Shown here: piece after piece, positions 17,423-26,471 of the stretch
How the letters are laid out: each line of letters opens with the position of its first letter
Numbering within the stretch: position 1 is the first letter of the stretch
Assembly: GCA_029260235.1 (NCBI GenBank)
Contig: JAJDDP010000224.1
Span: 1-49,038, forward strand
Reading direction: 5' to 3'
Source: Phycisphaerae bacterium
GTDB taxonomy: Bacteria; Planctomycetota; Phycisphaerae; UBA1845
DNA length: 49,038 nucleotides
Translations under genes and position numbers: made by a program
The notes under the pieces: generated by a model
The model's input: only the letters and a program-made list of their open reading frames with translations
Databases searched by the model: none
Told to the model about the DNA's origin: nothing

Positions 17423-20400
17423 ATGAGTGGTATCACTTCAAGCGTTGGCTTGGTTTCGGGTTTACCGACGGCGGAATTGATCTCCCAGTTGATCGCCGTC
17501 GAGGCTAGGCCTATGGAGCTCCTTCAGCAACGCCAGACTCTGCTTCAGGCGGAGCGGACTGCTTTTGCCGAGATCGCCGCCCGGTTGTTGGCCCTCAAGA
17601 GCACCGCCCTCCGGTTTGACGAACCTGCATTTTTCCGCGCTTTCAGTGCTAATAGCAGTGATCCGGACGTATTGACCGCGTCGGCCAATGAAAATGCAAC
17701 GGTAGGTACGTTCAGTTTCAGGGTGCATTCGCTGGTTTCCAATAATGAGCTGCTTAGCCAAGGGTTTTCTGATGCGGGCACGACCCCTGTGGGCGTGGGA
17801 ACCATCACTCTAGAGACGGGCAACGGCCTATTGAACCCAGCCACCGATTTGGAGGAGTTGAACGGCGGCCAAGGGGTGCGTCGCGGGCGAATCGAAATCA
17901 CGGATCGGTTAGGCGACACAGCCGAGGTGGATCTGACAGCTGCACTAACGGTTCAGGATGTCGTCGATGAGATTAACTCCCAAACCGCCATCAACGTCCA
18001 AGCCCGGGTCTCGGGCGACCGCATCGTCTTGGAGGACTTGAACGGTACCGAGTTGGAAGGGTCGTTGACGGTCCGCGACTTGGCCGGCGGCCACATGGCT
18101 GAGGATCTAGGCCTGAACCAGAGCGTCTCTGCTCTGGCTGGTATCGATCTAGCTCAGGTTCAAGGCGACGACATTATCAACTTGGTGGATTCGACCCTGT
18201 TGACCAGGCTCAACGACGGCAACGGCATCGGGCGGTCGGTGGCAGAATCGGACTTCACCATCAAGACGGACCTGGGCGACGAGTTCGAAGTTTCTCTGAG
18301 TGGGAACATCGACGGCAACACGAACCTGAAGGTACTTAACAACGGGAACGGGGTTCGCCTGGGCGTTGTTAGGATCACGGATCGGAGTGGTGCCACTGTC
18401 GATGTGGATCTATCCGGGGCGGTCAAGCTTCAAGATGTTGTGGATGCAATCGACACCGCGACGCAAGCGGCAGGCATGAGCATCAGCACGACCTTTTTCA
18501 ACTCCAGCGGAAAACATGCCTTTCAGATCAGTGATGGTTCGACGAGCGAGGATGACGACGGGGTCTTGAAGTTTGAAGACGTGGATGGTTTTGCAGCCCG
18601 TGACCTGGGAATCGCCGCTGAAGGTGACGATGGCAACCTCATCGGCAACGGCATTCATCGAATCACGACGGTAGGTGATGTGCTGCGGGCGATCGAGTAC
18701 GCCTATGACTCGACCAATGGGCAATACAACGAAAGCATCCGGGCGACGATTTCGAGCGACGGCAATGGGATCGAACTGATCTCTTCGGGCGTAGCCCCTG
18801 GGTTCGAGGTGATTGCCGGCGCCGATTCGACGGCTGCCGAGGATCTGGGCATCCTGGGTGTCCATGCCTCGGGTGTGGCTACTTCGGGCAAGCTGATTGC
18901 CGGAATGAACACCGTGCTGATGCATTCGCTCAATGGGGGAAGTGGAGTCGGAGAGGGCTCGATTCAGATTACTGACCGGGCGAACAATTCGGTCACCGTC
19001 GATCTGAGCGGAGCAGAGACGGTTCAAGAAATGTTGGAAGCCATCAACGACCAGGCAGCGGCTGTGGGTGTTGGGATCACCGCTTCGGTAAATCGATCGG
19101 GCAACGGGATCATGCTAAAAGATACGTCCGACGGAGCTGGGGCTACTATCGAAATCGCCGATGTGGATGGGACCGCGGCTGCGGATCTTGGCATCGCGGG
19201 TAGCTTCGCCGAAGACGTCGTCCAAAGCGGCAGCTTACAATTGCAATACATATCCGGGCGGTCATTGCTGTCTGGTTTGAACAATGATCGGGGGGTGCGA
19301 ACGGGAACATTCCGGATCACTGATTCGGCCGGGGCGGTAACCTCGGTCAATATCACCGATTCGCAGAAGACGTTGGAGGATGTCTTGCGGCTTATCAACG
19401 CCTCTAGCGAGACGCTCGAAGCCACCATCAACGAGAACGGGGATGGCATTTTGATTACCGACAGTGCAGGCGGTGATTCCGCGATTACCATCGAAGATAC
19501 CGATGGGTTCGCAGCCAAGGATCTGCACATCGCCGGTGAGGCCAAGACGGGTGAGAATTTCATCGACGGATCATTCGAAGTCCGCATTGAGATTGATGCG
19601 GATGATACGCTGGATGACGTGGTCGCCAAGATCGGTGAGGCTGGGGCCGACGTTTCTGCCTCGGTGCTCAACGACGGATCGGACAATTCACCTTATCGAT
19701 TGGTCATCAGTTCGGAGGTCAGTGGAGCAAAAGGGCGCATCATTTTGGACGCCGGTACCACCGGGCTAGCCATGGATACGCTGACCGAGGCACGGGATGC
19801 GGTGGTTTTCTTCGGCGGTGCGGACTCCGAGAACCCTCTGGTCCTGCGGTCGTCAACCAACTCGCTGGATGACGTCATCGCAGGAGTTTCCATCGATCTG
19901 CAATCGACCAACAAAGAGGCGGTCGAGCTATCGGTGAGGCAGGACGTCGATGCCATCGCCGAAGAATTGAACAACTTCGTGACCGCGTACAACGATGTCT
20001 TTGATCGAATCGACGATCTGACCTCCTTTGATGCAGATACGTTCGAACGAGGGATACTTTTTGGCGACTCAACGATCAGCACCGTGGAGAACCGCGTTTT
20101 TCGGGTGGTCACTCAACAGTTCGACGTGGGATCCAGTACCGTGTCACGCCTGTCGAACATTGGGTTCTCGATCGCCAGCGGTGGTAGGTTAAGTTTTGAC
20201 GAGGAGAAATTCCGCCAGGCCTACGGCGATGATCCCGACGCAGTCGAACAGTTGTTCACCACTGAAGAGACGGGCTTTGGAGCCGTCATCGACAGCGTGC
20301 TCGATGAGCTGACGCGAAGCACAGATGGTTTGCTCGCCCGCAAGGACGATTCACTCGGCGATCAGGAAGATCTCCTAGGGAATCGGATTGTGGCGATGCA

Positions 20401-20524
20401 GGACGTCTTGGACCTCAAGCGGGCTCGATTAGAACGGGAATTTGCAGCCCTGGAATCATCGTTGGCAGGCCTGCAAGGTCAGCAAACCGCCCTGTCGCAG
20501 CTCAGCGCACTGGCCGGCGGATAA
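17423..20524 (+). CDS. fliD: Flagellar hook-associated protein 2 (filament cap)
   Basis: 1033 residues, roughly twice the usual FliD. The ATG at 17423 has GGAGG seven bases upstream. FliD caps the flagellar filament and helps flagellin insert. FliD_N occupies about 1-115 (SSVGLVSGLPTAELISQLIAVEARPMELLQQR split across helices). Four repeats follow with the flagellin-IN/hook-IN look, each LNxGxGV...GxIxITDRxG...VDLSxAxTVQDVxxxIN, starting near residues 145, 304, 502 and 618. FliD_C (about 800-1033) ends with a heptad-rich helix (LKRARLEREFAALESSLAGLQGQQTAL over two halves). The first and last regions form the coiled core; the repeats should form the exposed cap leaves. fliS follows after 13 bases. 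Confidence 0.95.
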   Translation: MSGITSSVGLVSGLPTAELISQLIAVEARPMELLQQRQTLLQAERTAFAEIAARLLALKSTALRFDEPAFFRAFSANSSDPDVLTASANENATVGTFSFRVHSLVSNNELLSQGFSDAGTTPVGVGTITLETGNGLLNPATDLEELNGGQGVRRGRIEITDRLGDTAEVDLTAALTVQDVVDEINSQTAINVQARVSGDRIVLEDLNGTELEGSLTVRDLAGGHMAEDLGLNQSVSALAGIDLAQVQGDDIINLVDSTLLTRLNDGNGIGRSVAESDFTIKTDLGDEFEVSLSGNIDGNTNLKVLNNGNGVRLGVVRITDRSGATVDVDLSGAVKLQDVVDAIDTATQAAGMSISTTFFNSSGKHAFQISDGSTSEDDDGVLKFEDVDGFAARDLGIAAEGDDGNLIGNGIHRITTVGDVLRAIEYAYDSTNGQYNESIRATISSDGNGIELISSGVAPGFEVIAGADSTAAEDLGILGVHASGVATSGKLIAGMNTVLMHSLNGGSGVGEGSIQITDRANNSVTVDLSGAETVQEMLEAINDQAAAVGVGITASVNRSGNGIMLKDTSDGAGATIEIADVDGTAAADLGIAGSFAEDVVQSGSLQLQYISGRSLLSGLNNDRGVRTGTFRITDSAGAVTSVNITDSQKTLEDVLRLINASSETLEATINENGDGILITDSAGGDSAITIEDTDGFAAKDLHIAGEAKTGENFIDGSFEVRIEIDADDTLDDVVAKIGEAGADVSASVLNDGSDNSPYRLVISSEVSGAKGRIILDAGTTGLAMDTLTEARDAVVFFGGADSENPLVLRSSTNSLDDVIAGVSIDLQSTNKEAVELSVRQDVDAIAEELNNFVTAYNDVFDRIDDLTSFDADTFERGILFGDSTISTVENRVFRVVTQQFDVGSSTVSRLSNIGFSIASGGRLSFDEEKFRQAYGDDPDAVEQLFTTEETGFGAVIDSVLDELTRSTDGLLARKDDSLGDQEDLLGNRIVAMQDVLDLKRARLEREFAALESSLAGLQGQQTALSQLSALAGG

Positions 20525-20537
20525 GAGACGAGCCTAG

Positions 20538-21053
20538 ATGGATGGGAACTCGAATTTGGTCGAACCGGGCCCAATAACGGTCGATACACACCTTGAAATG
20601 ACCACCGGTACAGCCAATTCCTACCTCCGCGATGCGGTGATGACCGCATCAGCTGAGCAGTTGCAACTCATGCTCTATGACGGTGCGATTCGGTTTTCTC
20701 GTCAGGGCCGCGATGCCCTGATCGCCGAGAACTTCGAGGAATCGTACGACAAGCTGTCGCGTGCCCAGGCCATCGTGTCTGAGATGGAGTCCGGGCTTCG
20801 CCATGAGGTCAACCCTGAACTGTGTAGTCGAATGGCTGCTCTGTACAGTTTTATCTACCGAAAGCTGGTCGAAGCGGGTTTGCGGCATGAACCGGCCCAC
20901 ATCGACGATGCCCTGAAAGTTCTACATCTGGAGCGGGAGACGTGGGTCATGCTCATTGACAGAATCGCCGCCGAGCGAGCGAACCCAGCCTTGGCCCAGC
21001 AATCGGCCCCGGTTGACCCGCCTAGCGAGGGTGGACTCTGTGTCGATGGCTGA
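20538..21053 (+). CDS. fliS: Flagellar export chaperone FliS
   Basis: 171 residues. FliS binds the flagellin C-terminus in the cytoplasm and prevents early polymerisation. The core SYLRDAVMTASAEQLQLMLYD matches the FliS signature and is followed by GAIRFSRQGRDAL and the four-helix bundle (FEESYDKLSRAQAIVSEMES, LCSRMAALYSFIYRKLVEA, ALKVLHLERETWVMLIDRI). It has a longer N-terminal extension (about 28 residues) and C-terminal tail than usual; a start at the internal ATG (20598, MTTGTANSYL) is possible. It lies 13 bases after fliD, in one operon. Confidence 0.93.
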   Translation: MDGNSNLVEPGPITVDTHLEMTTGTANSYLRDAVMTASAEQLQLMLYDGAIRFSRQGRDALIAENFEESYDKLSRAQAIVSEMESGLRHEVNPELCSRMAALYSFIYRKLVEAGLRHEPAHIDDALKVLHLERETWVMLIDRIAAERANPALAQQSAPVDPPSEGGLCVDG

Positions 21054-21234
21054 CGAACTCCGTGGAGCATGGTCATGGTGCCGCGGTTGATAGCTCTATC
21101 ATTCGCTCCCCCGAGCTTTCCTGTGGCCCTAATCTTGACCAGAACGCCCTGGTGCCCGAATAATGGGACGGCTCTAATCCGATTGCGAACCTTCAGGTGA
21201 CGGTTTTCGTAGGAGGACTTAAGGAGGGCCACTT

Positions 21235-22368
21235 ATGAATGCTCAATCCGGGCTAGTTTGGATCATGATCGGCATGTTTGCCGCGGCTTTTTCGTCGGAG
21301 GTGCTGGCGCAGTTACCCCGGGCTGATTCGGCTGCCAAGCAAAGTGACGCGTCGCCGACCGAAACGCAGAAATATGAATCAGCGGTCAGCCTGACAGATG
21401 CCCTTGATCGGGCTACGGCGGCCATCCGCCTGGCTGAAAAGGGTGGGGATAATTCTCGAAAGAAGCTGGCTGAAGCGGAATTCTATGCTCAGCAGGCTGT
21501 CGAGTTTGATCCCGCCAGCGCCAAGGCAGATTTCATTTTTGCTCGGATGAATCACTTGGTGGGCCACACCCGGGATGCATTCAGCCAAGTGCGTCGATAT
21601 GTATCTCCCGAGAACCCCGAAGGTGCAGCCGACTGGGAGGGGTTCAAGGTTCTTGGGGATTTGTACTTCGAGGCTACCTATTATGTTCAGGCTTTGTCTA
21701 AGTACCGGAGGGCCGTGGATTTGAATCCCTCGGAACCATCCATTCTCATCGCCATGAGTCGTTGCGCCCTAAAGATGGCCAAACGCAAAGAAGCCTTGGT
21801 CTATGCCAAGGAGGGCGTGCGGTTGGACCCCAGTTCAGCCGAGGCTTTTCAGGTGCTGTCTGAGGTTCTCGTGGCCACTGGTGAACTGGATGAAGCCAAG
21901 CAAGCTGTTCATGCTGCCATCGATCGAACGCGGGCGGGGTTGCGCGATCAACCTGCTTCGATGAAGGAATTGAACCGATTACAGCGGCTGCACTTGGCCC
22001 TGCAAGAGGTGATTCGCGGGCAGTTGAACAAAGAGAGCGCCAATCCAGCCTACTACCTAGAGTATGCCGACAGTGCGATGGAAAGCGGCGAGGTGTCGCT
22101 GCACATGCATATGATCGGAATCCAGCAGATGCTCGAAAAAGGAATAAGCGCTGGCGAGCCGGCTTCATCTGCGGCCCTCATCGAGCGATATGCCGAATAC
22201 TCTGCCAACGTGATGATGCACAAGAAGGCAATCGAGGTGCTGGAGAAGTACCTTGAATCGCATCCTGAGGATGCAGCTGCAACTGCCGCGATTGAGTCCT
22301 TGCAGGCTGGGAAGCTGACCGACGATAAATCGGCGACAGCTTCTGCAGGTGGCAGCATTACTCCTTAG
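21235..22368 (+). CDS. Exported TPR-repeat protein
   Basis: 377 residues with signal peptide (VWIMIGMFAAAFSSEVLAQ, cut after LAQ). AAGGAGG lies about seven bases before the ATG. The body is tetratricopeptide repeats, clearest at about 80-235 (AEFYAQQAVEFDPASAKADFIFARMNHLVG in two helices, VLGDLYFEATYYVQALSKYRRAVDLNPSEP, ALKMAKRKEALVYAKEGVRLDPSSAEAF, LSEVLVATGELDEAKQAVHAAID as successive helix pairs), with another at the C-terminus (HKKAIEVLEKYLESHPEDA). A periplasmic scaffold is likely. It follows the flagellar genes by 180 bases, and a role there is possible but unproven. It converges on the pseudopilin gene 21 bases away. Confidence 0.8.
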   Translation: MNAQSGLVWIMIGMFAAAFSSEVLAQLPRADSAAKQSDASPTETQKYESAVSLTDALDRATAAIRLAEKGGDNSRKKLAEAEFYAQQAVEFDPASAKADFIFARMNHLVGHTRDAFSQVRRYVSPENPEGAADWEGFKVLGDLYFEATYYVQALSKYRRAVDLNPSEPSILIAMSRCALKMAKRKEALVYAKEGVRLDPSSAEAFQVLSEVLVATGELDEAKQAVHAAIDRTRAGLRDQPASMKELNRLQRLHLALQEVIRGQLNKESANPAYYLEYADSAMESGEVSLHMHMIGIQQMLEKGISAGEPASSAALIERYAEYSANVMMHKKAIEVLEKYLESHPEDAAATAAIESLQAGKLTDDKSATASAGGSITP

Positions 22369-22389
22369 CATCAACGATCATGCAGTGAA

Positions 22390-23220
22390 TCATTTCAAAT
22401 CGAAAAGCGAGTTGTCATCCCGCTGGCCAAACCACCCGAGGTTCATTTTCTCTGGATCACTGCGATAGAAGCCGCTGCTCCAGGTGAAGCTGCGCTTCTG
22501 GCGGTCTACATGTCCGTCGCACCAGGCGACATGGGCGGTCAGGCTGTGGCGGAAATGAATGGATGGATCGGGCCGAGTGCCATACACCGGGAAGCGCCTT
22601 GGTTCGGTGAAGCTGTATTCGATCAGCTTGGCATCGGCAAAGGCTGAGTCGGTGAACATCACCGTTTCAGCGGGTCGGCGGACCTTGTCGCGAAGGGCGC
22701 CGATCCTGTCGCTATCTATCTTGAAGAATCCAAAGCCTGCATCTTTGAGTTGCCGCCCTAGAAAGGCATTGTTGTAGCCGTATCCGCCGCTGTTGCGCTC
22801 GAATCGGCTGGGGTCGTTCTCTGGGCCTTCGATGCGCAGGGCGGGGCAGGCGCGAATGCCGTTGCCTGAGTTCAGGTAGGGCGTCAGCGGTCCACCCTCT
22901 GCTTGGAAGACTGCACTGGGGTTGGGGCGAACGCCGTGCCAGCGATGACTGTTCAGTGTGAGGATGTCGGCTGCCCCGGGGGCGAATCTGCCTTCATGGT
23001 CGTTGGCATAGAGTTCATTGGCCAGGGCAAGTTGACGAATATTGGAACCACAGACAACGGACTTGGCCTGGTCGCGGGCGCCCTTCAAGCTGGGCAGCAA
23101 TATGCTGACCAGCAAGGCGAGGATCGATACCACGACCAAGAGTTCGATGAGCGTGAAGGCTAAGATGCCAGTGCCGCGCCGGCAAGAAGTGTCACCATGA
23201 GGCATTCTTGCGCTCATCAT
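22390..23220 (-). CDS. Type II pseudopilin-like protein with H-X9-DG tail
   Basis: 276 residues. The prepilin signal is present: a short basic leader, then LAFTLIELLVVVSILALLV, the FTLIE cleavage and N-methylation motif with a hydrophobic helix. The globular part contains CGSNIRQLALANELYANDHEGRFAPG and ends with HSLTAHVAWCDG, the H-X9-DG motif of planctomycete prepilin-type proteins. These are found in huge numbers in this phylum; they resemble type II secretion pseudopilins but individual roles are unknown. Its ATG shares one base with the stop of the preceding gene (TAATG), so it is translationally coupled as the third gene of the B12-riboswitch operon. Confidence 0.88.
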   Translation of the reverse strand: MMSARMPHGDTSCRRGTGILAFTLIELLVVVSILALLVSILLPSLKGARDQAKSVVCGSNIRQLALANELYANDHEGRFAPGAADILTLNSHRWHGVRPNPSAVFQAEGGPLTPYLNSGNGIRACPALRIEGPENDPSRFERNSGGYGYNNAFLGRQLKDAGFGFFKIDSDRIGALRDKVRRPAETVMFTDSAFADAKLIEYSFTEPRRFPVYGTRPDPSIHFRHSLTAHVAWCDGHVDRQKRSFTWSSGFYRSDPEKMNLGWFGQRDDNSLFDLK

Positions 23221-24362
23221 TACGGGCCTTGGAAGCTGTTCTGCCAGGAGGCGTGATCGGCTAGATCTACGTCCAGGTCGCCGTCGAAATCCATCACCCG
23301 GCAGAGTAGATCAGTCAGGTCGGTGCCGGGCGGCGCCAGGCAGGAGTTGTAGACGATCAAGTCCGCCAGGTCGATTACGCCATCCCAGTTGCCATCGCCC
23401 ATCATGCCTTCGCGCGCGTCAGCCGCCGCGTCAATATCGGTCGAGCCTTCGCCAAAGAGAGGATCGATGTAGTTGATGCCGGTGGTGATACGGATGAAAT
23501 CGAATCCAGCCAAGTTCGCCGCTTGTCCGGTGACAGGATCGATGGCCCAAGCGATGTCAAAGGCATCCCCACCCGCGCTGCCTGCGGTAACGCCAGCCTC
23601 GAAGGGGTCATCCGGGACGGTGAAGAAATCTTCCGGATCACTGGTCAGGTCATCGACTGAGTTATCCCCATCGGAATCTCCAAGGACTAGGGTAGGATTG
23701 TAATCGGCATACCCATAGATTCCCTCCTCGGTTGCCAATGGACCGAATGGGTTGTTCACCACGGGCTGCTCAAAGATGGCCGACGGGAGTCGGAAACCGC
23801 TGGTCATCCATAGGCCGCTCCTCCCGGGCGGCAACCAAGTAGGATTGGCCGGCGGGTTGGCAGGGTCGCCGAAATCATCATCCCAGGTTTGCGTTTCGAT
23901 TTGAGCCGGCGGGTCGGTCAGGTGCGTTCCGGGGATCAAGTACCATGCGTCGTCGGCTAGCCCGTTGCTGTTTGTATCTTGGCTGATCTCGATGATACCA
24001 GCCTCAGCCCAGTGCCGGTTATTGTCACCGGCTACCCAGAACGAGTTGCCAAAGACAATGGCGTCCATCCCCCACGGGTTGGCGGCATCATCCAAGATGG
24101 TGTGGTCGAACCCAAGGATGATGAATCCGCCAAACCCTCCCAGTGTGACCAGTGATGTATTCCCCGCAGCAGCTGTGCCTCCTCCGATTGGAGGCCCCAA
24201 GGCCAACCCCGCGTCGTCGAAAGCGGCATTGGTGACATGCTGCCCAGGAGCAGGATCGTAGTCGATAACCTGCGTAGCAAACGGTGAGCCGGATCCGGCG
24301 GAGGCAGCGGCGAGCGTCGTCACCAACGACAGGAGTGCAGAACGAATTGTCATCAGCTTCAT
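23220..24362 (-). CDS. Surface protein of the B12-locus family, dockerin-like tail
   Basis: 380 residues. The ATG at 24362 has GGAG nine bases upstream and gives a signal peptide (MTIRSALLSLVTTLAAASAGSG). The mature domain reads VIDYDPAPGQHV, SLVTLGGFGGFIILGFDHTI, DAIVFGNSFW, AEAGIIEISQDTNSNGLADD and AWYLIPGTHL. This series (PAPGQ, LGGFGG...GFDH, GN.F, EPGI/AGII.IS.DTNGNGL.DD.WY) matches, from memory, the unnamed cell-surface proteins encoded next to btuB/btuG corrinoid-uptake genes in Bacteroidetes. The C-terminus has a dockerin-like pair (GDGNWDGVIDLADLIVYNSC, MDFDGDLDVDLADHASWQNS), typical planctomycete Ca-binding repeats. Second gene of the riboswitch operon; probable role in corrinoid capture at the surface is inferred. 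Confidence 0.78.
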   Translation of the reverse strand: MKLMTIRSALLSLVTTLAAASAGSGSPFATQVIDYDPAPGQHVTNAAFDDAGLALGPPIGGGTAAAGNTSLVTLGGFGGFIILGFDHTILDDAANPWGMDAIVFGNSFWVAGDNNRHWAEAGIIEISQDTNSNGLADDAWYLIPGTHLTDPPAQIETQTWDDDFGDPANPPANPTWLPPGRSGLWMTSGFRLPSAIFEQPVVNNPFGPLATEEGIYGYADYNPTLVLGDSDGDNSVDDLTSDPEDFFTVPDDPFEAGVTAGSAGGDAFDIAWAIDPVTGQAANLAGFDFIRITTGINYIDPLFGEGSTDIDAAADAREGMMGDGNWDGVIDLADLIVYNSCLAPPGTDLTDLLCRVMDFDGDLDVDLADHASWQNSFQGP

Positions 24363-24441
24363 TGCAACAGTCTCCTGCCCTAAGGCTAGGGCTTGCCACT
24401 GCCTCCGATTCCGACCGAGGCCCTCTTGCTTCTTCCCCACG

Positions 24442-25524
24442 TTAGCGTCGCCTCCTCCGGAAAGGCACCATCAGGCAACCGAGGGCTGAGAGGGCTAGGC
24501 CGGTCGGTTCCGGCACTGCGTAGACGTAAACAGCTCCTTGGTCTCGAATGTACAAGAGGTCCAAGGTGTCGTCGTAAAGGACGTCATAGAAGTTGCTATT
24601 GATGTTGTCCGGATCGAACGTGCGAAGCTCGTTGGGGTCGGCTTGGTTGATTGCCCCGTTGCCACTCAGTGCGTCTGCCACGCCCGTCGAGTGAATCAAG
24701 CCGACATAATCAGAATCTCCCGAGCCGAAATCTCCGCCGCCAACGTGGAGGTTGCCTTCTGCGTCAAAGCCGAGCGAACCGGCTGACAGGAGGTCAGCGA
24801 TGAGCGTTCCGCCGTTCTCAAAGTCGAGGGCTGATCCTGAGGTCAATGCCGAATCCCAATCTGCCTGATCAAATGCCTTGAGGGTTCCAGTTGGGCTAGG
24901 GCCTATGAAGGAGAATCCGTTGCCCGTATAGAGGTTGCCTTGGCTGTCGAAGGCAATGCCAGCTGAAGATCCGCCGATGCCGTCGATCAGAACTGGGTTG
25001 ATCGGACTGGCCGGATTGGCGCTGTTGGTGTCCAGCATGGTGACCGTTGACGGGTTGGTGAAATCGCCCGCGGTCACAGCCAACCTTTGATTGTCGTACC
25101 AAGCAGCCTCGAAGTGGTTGGCTTGGAACCAGTCGCCGGTGAAGCTGGTGGTGTCGAAGACGCCCACCTGGTAGTTGCCAAATGAGGCTCCGCCGCCGTT
25201 GCCCACAGCCAAGCGGCTGCCATCCGGGGAGACCTTGACGAAGGCAAGGCCAAAGCCAGGTACGTCCATCCCCGCCAGGGAGGCCGTCAGGTTGAATGTG
25301 TGGGTGCCCGGTCCGGTTTCGACGTAGACCTCGGATCCACTGACGGTCACGATGCGGCCATCCGCCAGGAGATCGAATCCACCGGCACTCGCCGGCAAGG
25401 TGAAAGAACCCTGCAAGGTGTAGTCAGTGAATGCATCTGCCCAAGCCCCGCTCGACAGGCTGGATACAGCCATCGCGATGCTCAACAACTTGATGAACGG
25501 CCTTTGTCTCGTGATGTACGACAT
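24442..25524 (-). CDS. PEP-CTERM exported propeller-like protein (candidate corrinoid binder)
   Basis: 360 residues. The ATG at 25524 has GGAGG nine bases upstream. The signal peptide is LLSIAMAVSSLSSGAWA. The body looks like a beta-propeller/YncE or NHL-type protein: SFTLPASAGGFDLLADGRIV, FVKVSPDGSRLAVGNGGG, GIAFDSQGNLYTGNG, SLGFDAEGNLHVGGGD, DVLYDDTLDLLYIRDQ. The C-terminus VPEPTGLALSALGCLMVPF plus RRRRR is a PEP-CTERM sorting tag for exosortase anchoring or export. It is the first gene after a cobalamin riboswitch. In Bacteroidetes the surface propeller BtuG binds B12 at very high affinity; by position and fold this protein could be an analogue, an inference only. Confidence 0.82.
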   Translation of the reverse strand: MSYITRQRPFIKLLSIAMAVSSLSSGAWADAFTDYTLQGSFTLPASAGGFDLLADGRIVTVSGSEVYVETGPGTHTFNLTASLAGMDVPGFGLAFVKVSPDGSRLAVGNGGGASFGNYQVGVFDTTSFTGDWFQANHFEAAWYDNQRLAVTAGDFTNPSTVTMLDTNSANPASPINPVLIDGIGGSSAGIAFDSQGNLYTGNGFSFIGPSPTGTLKAFDQADWDSALTSGSALDFENGGTLIADLLSAGSLGFDAEGNLHVGGGDFGSGDSDYVGLIHSTGVADALSGNGAINQADPNELRTFDPDNINSNFYDVLYDDTLDLLYIRDQGAVYVYAVPEPTGLALSALGCLMVPFRRRRR

Positions 25525-26471
25525 CTTCTGTGACCTCCTTAGCCAAAACGTCCCACGACGCGTCGGCCTCAACTTCGACCAGGCACAGTGCTTCTCTGCG
25601 GCGGTAAGACGCTGCCTTGGCAGCTCGCCTGCAGATCAACAACCGCGCTGTAGATCGACTGGCGCATCGTGGAGGACAGGACAAGCAGTACCGATAGATG
25701 TGTACGATTGGCGTAACGTTGGATTGTGTGAGGACTGCGCCAAAGGTGGAAACATCGGCCTGCCACTCCTCCCGCGAGAGCGTCAGATTCCAAACGGATC
25801 GACAGCAGGTCTTCTGGCTTCTGGGCGGGGACGCTTGGTCGGCGTCTTGCCTACTTCTCGCACCTTCTCAGCCCGACATCGGCCAATGGTTTCTTGCGAG
25901 GTTCGTTCCCAGTTACAGCGGCGGGGCCGCTCCGGATTTTCACCGGTATTCCCTACAGGTTCGCACGCGCGAACCACTATCGACTTCTACCTGTCTCTAT
26001 AACCAACCATGTGGATCACCGTCAAGTGGAAAATCCAAAACCGCCCCTGCCGGGCGTCGCAGCCCTTGGCAACGACAAGAATACTCGCCTCAGAGCGCAC
26101 AAAGATCAGAGAGAGACGTCGATAGAGGCGTTGCCCGTGTTTGCTTCTGCACCATTGGAGACGAGATTTGAGGGCGATCAGAGCCAGACCGACGCGGAAA
26201 GTTGACTTCGCTCAGCGGCGCTTCTATCGTGTCTAGATGGCGTCCCGGATCCAGAACATTGCTTCGCTCCGCACAAAGGCCCCTCCATTTAGGCTGGCGA
26301 CTTGGTGTCTGTGTTGTTGTCCCCTCGCGATGCGGGAGGGTTTCTGACGGACGTCATTGATCACCGGTCATGGGCCGGCTTGAACAAAACAGCGACGATC
26401 CGGAGGAAAGCTCTTCTGGATCGTTTTTTTTGTGGGCAAGGCTCGACATAGCAATAGTTGGAGCGCACTTC
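25525..26471. other. Divergent intergenic region with riboswitch leader
   Basis: About 950 bases. The cobalamin riboswitch (minus strand) lies at 25801-25995, with a 275-base leader between it and the first gene, containing a short hairpin (GCTGCC/GGCAGC). The side facing cysH (25996-26471) shows only a possible weak hairpin at 26322-26340 followed by three T, and the cysH ribosome binding site. Short open frames crossing the region look spurious. Confidence 0.6.
25801..25995 (-). promoter_or_regulatory. Cobalamin (B12) riboswitch
   Basis: Read on the minus strand, the leader has the conserved parts in order: AGGGAATACCGGTGAAAATC, CCGGAGCGGCCCCGCCGC and TGTAACTG (the P4-P6 core), and then the B12 box AAGCCAGAAGACCTGC at 25805-25820. 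Flanking GACAG (near 25991-25995) and CTGTC (25801-25805) can close P1. It lies 277 bases upstream of the PEP-CTERM gene and should turn the operon down when cobalamin is abundant. Exact ends are estimates; a covariance search against the cobalamin RNA family would settle them. Confidence 0.93.

Noticed and set aside
26322-26343. Hairpin CCCTCGC...GCGGGAGGG plus TTT as terminator or attenuator before cysH
   Set aside because: Needs a 2-base bulge and has only three T; mentioned in the gap entry but not called.
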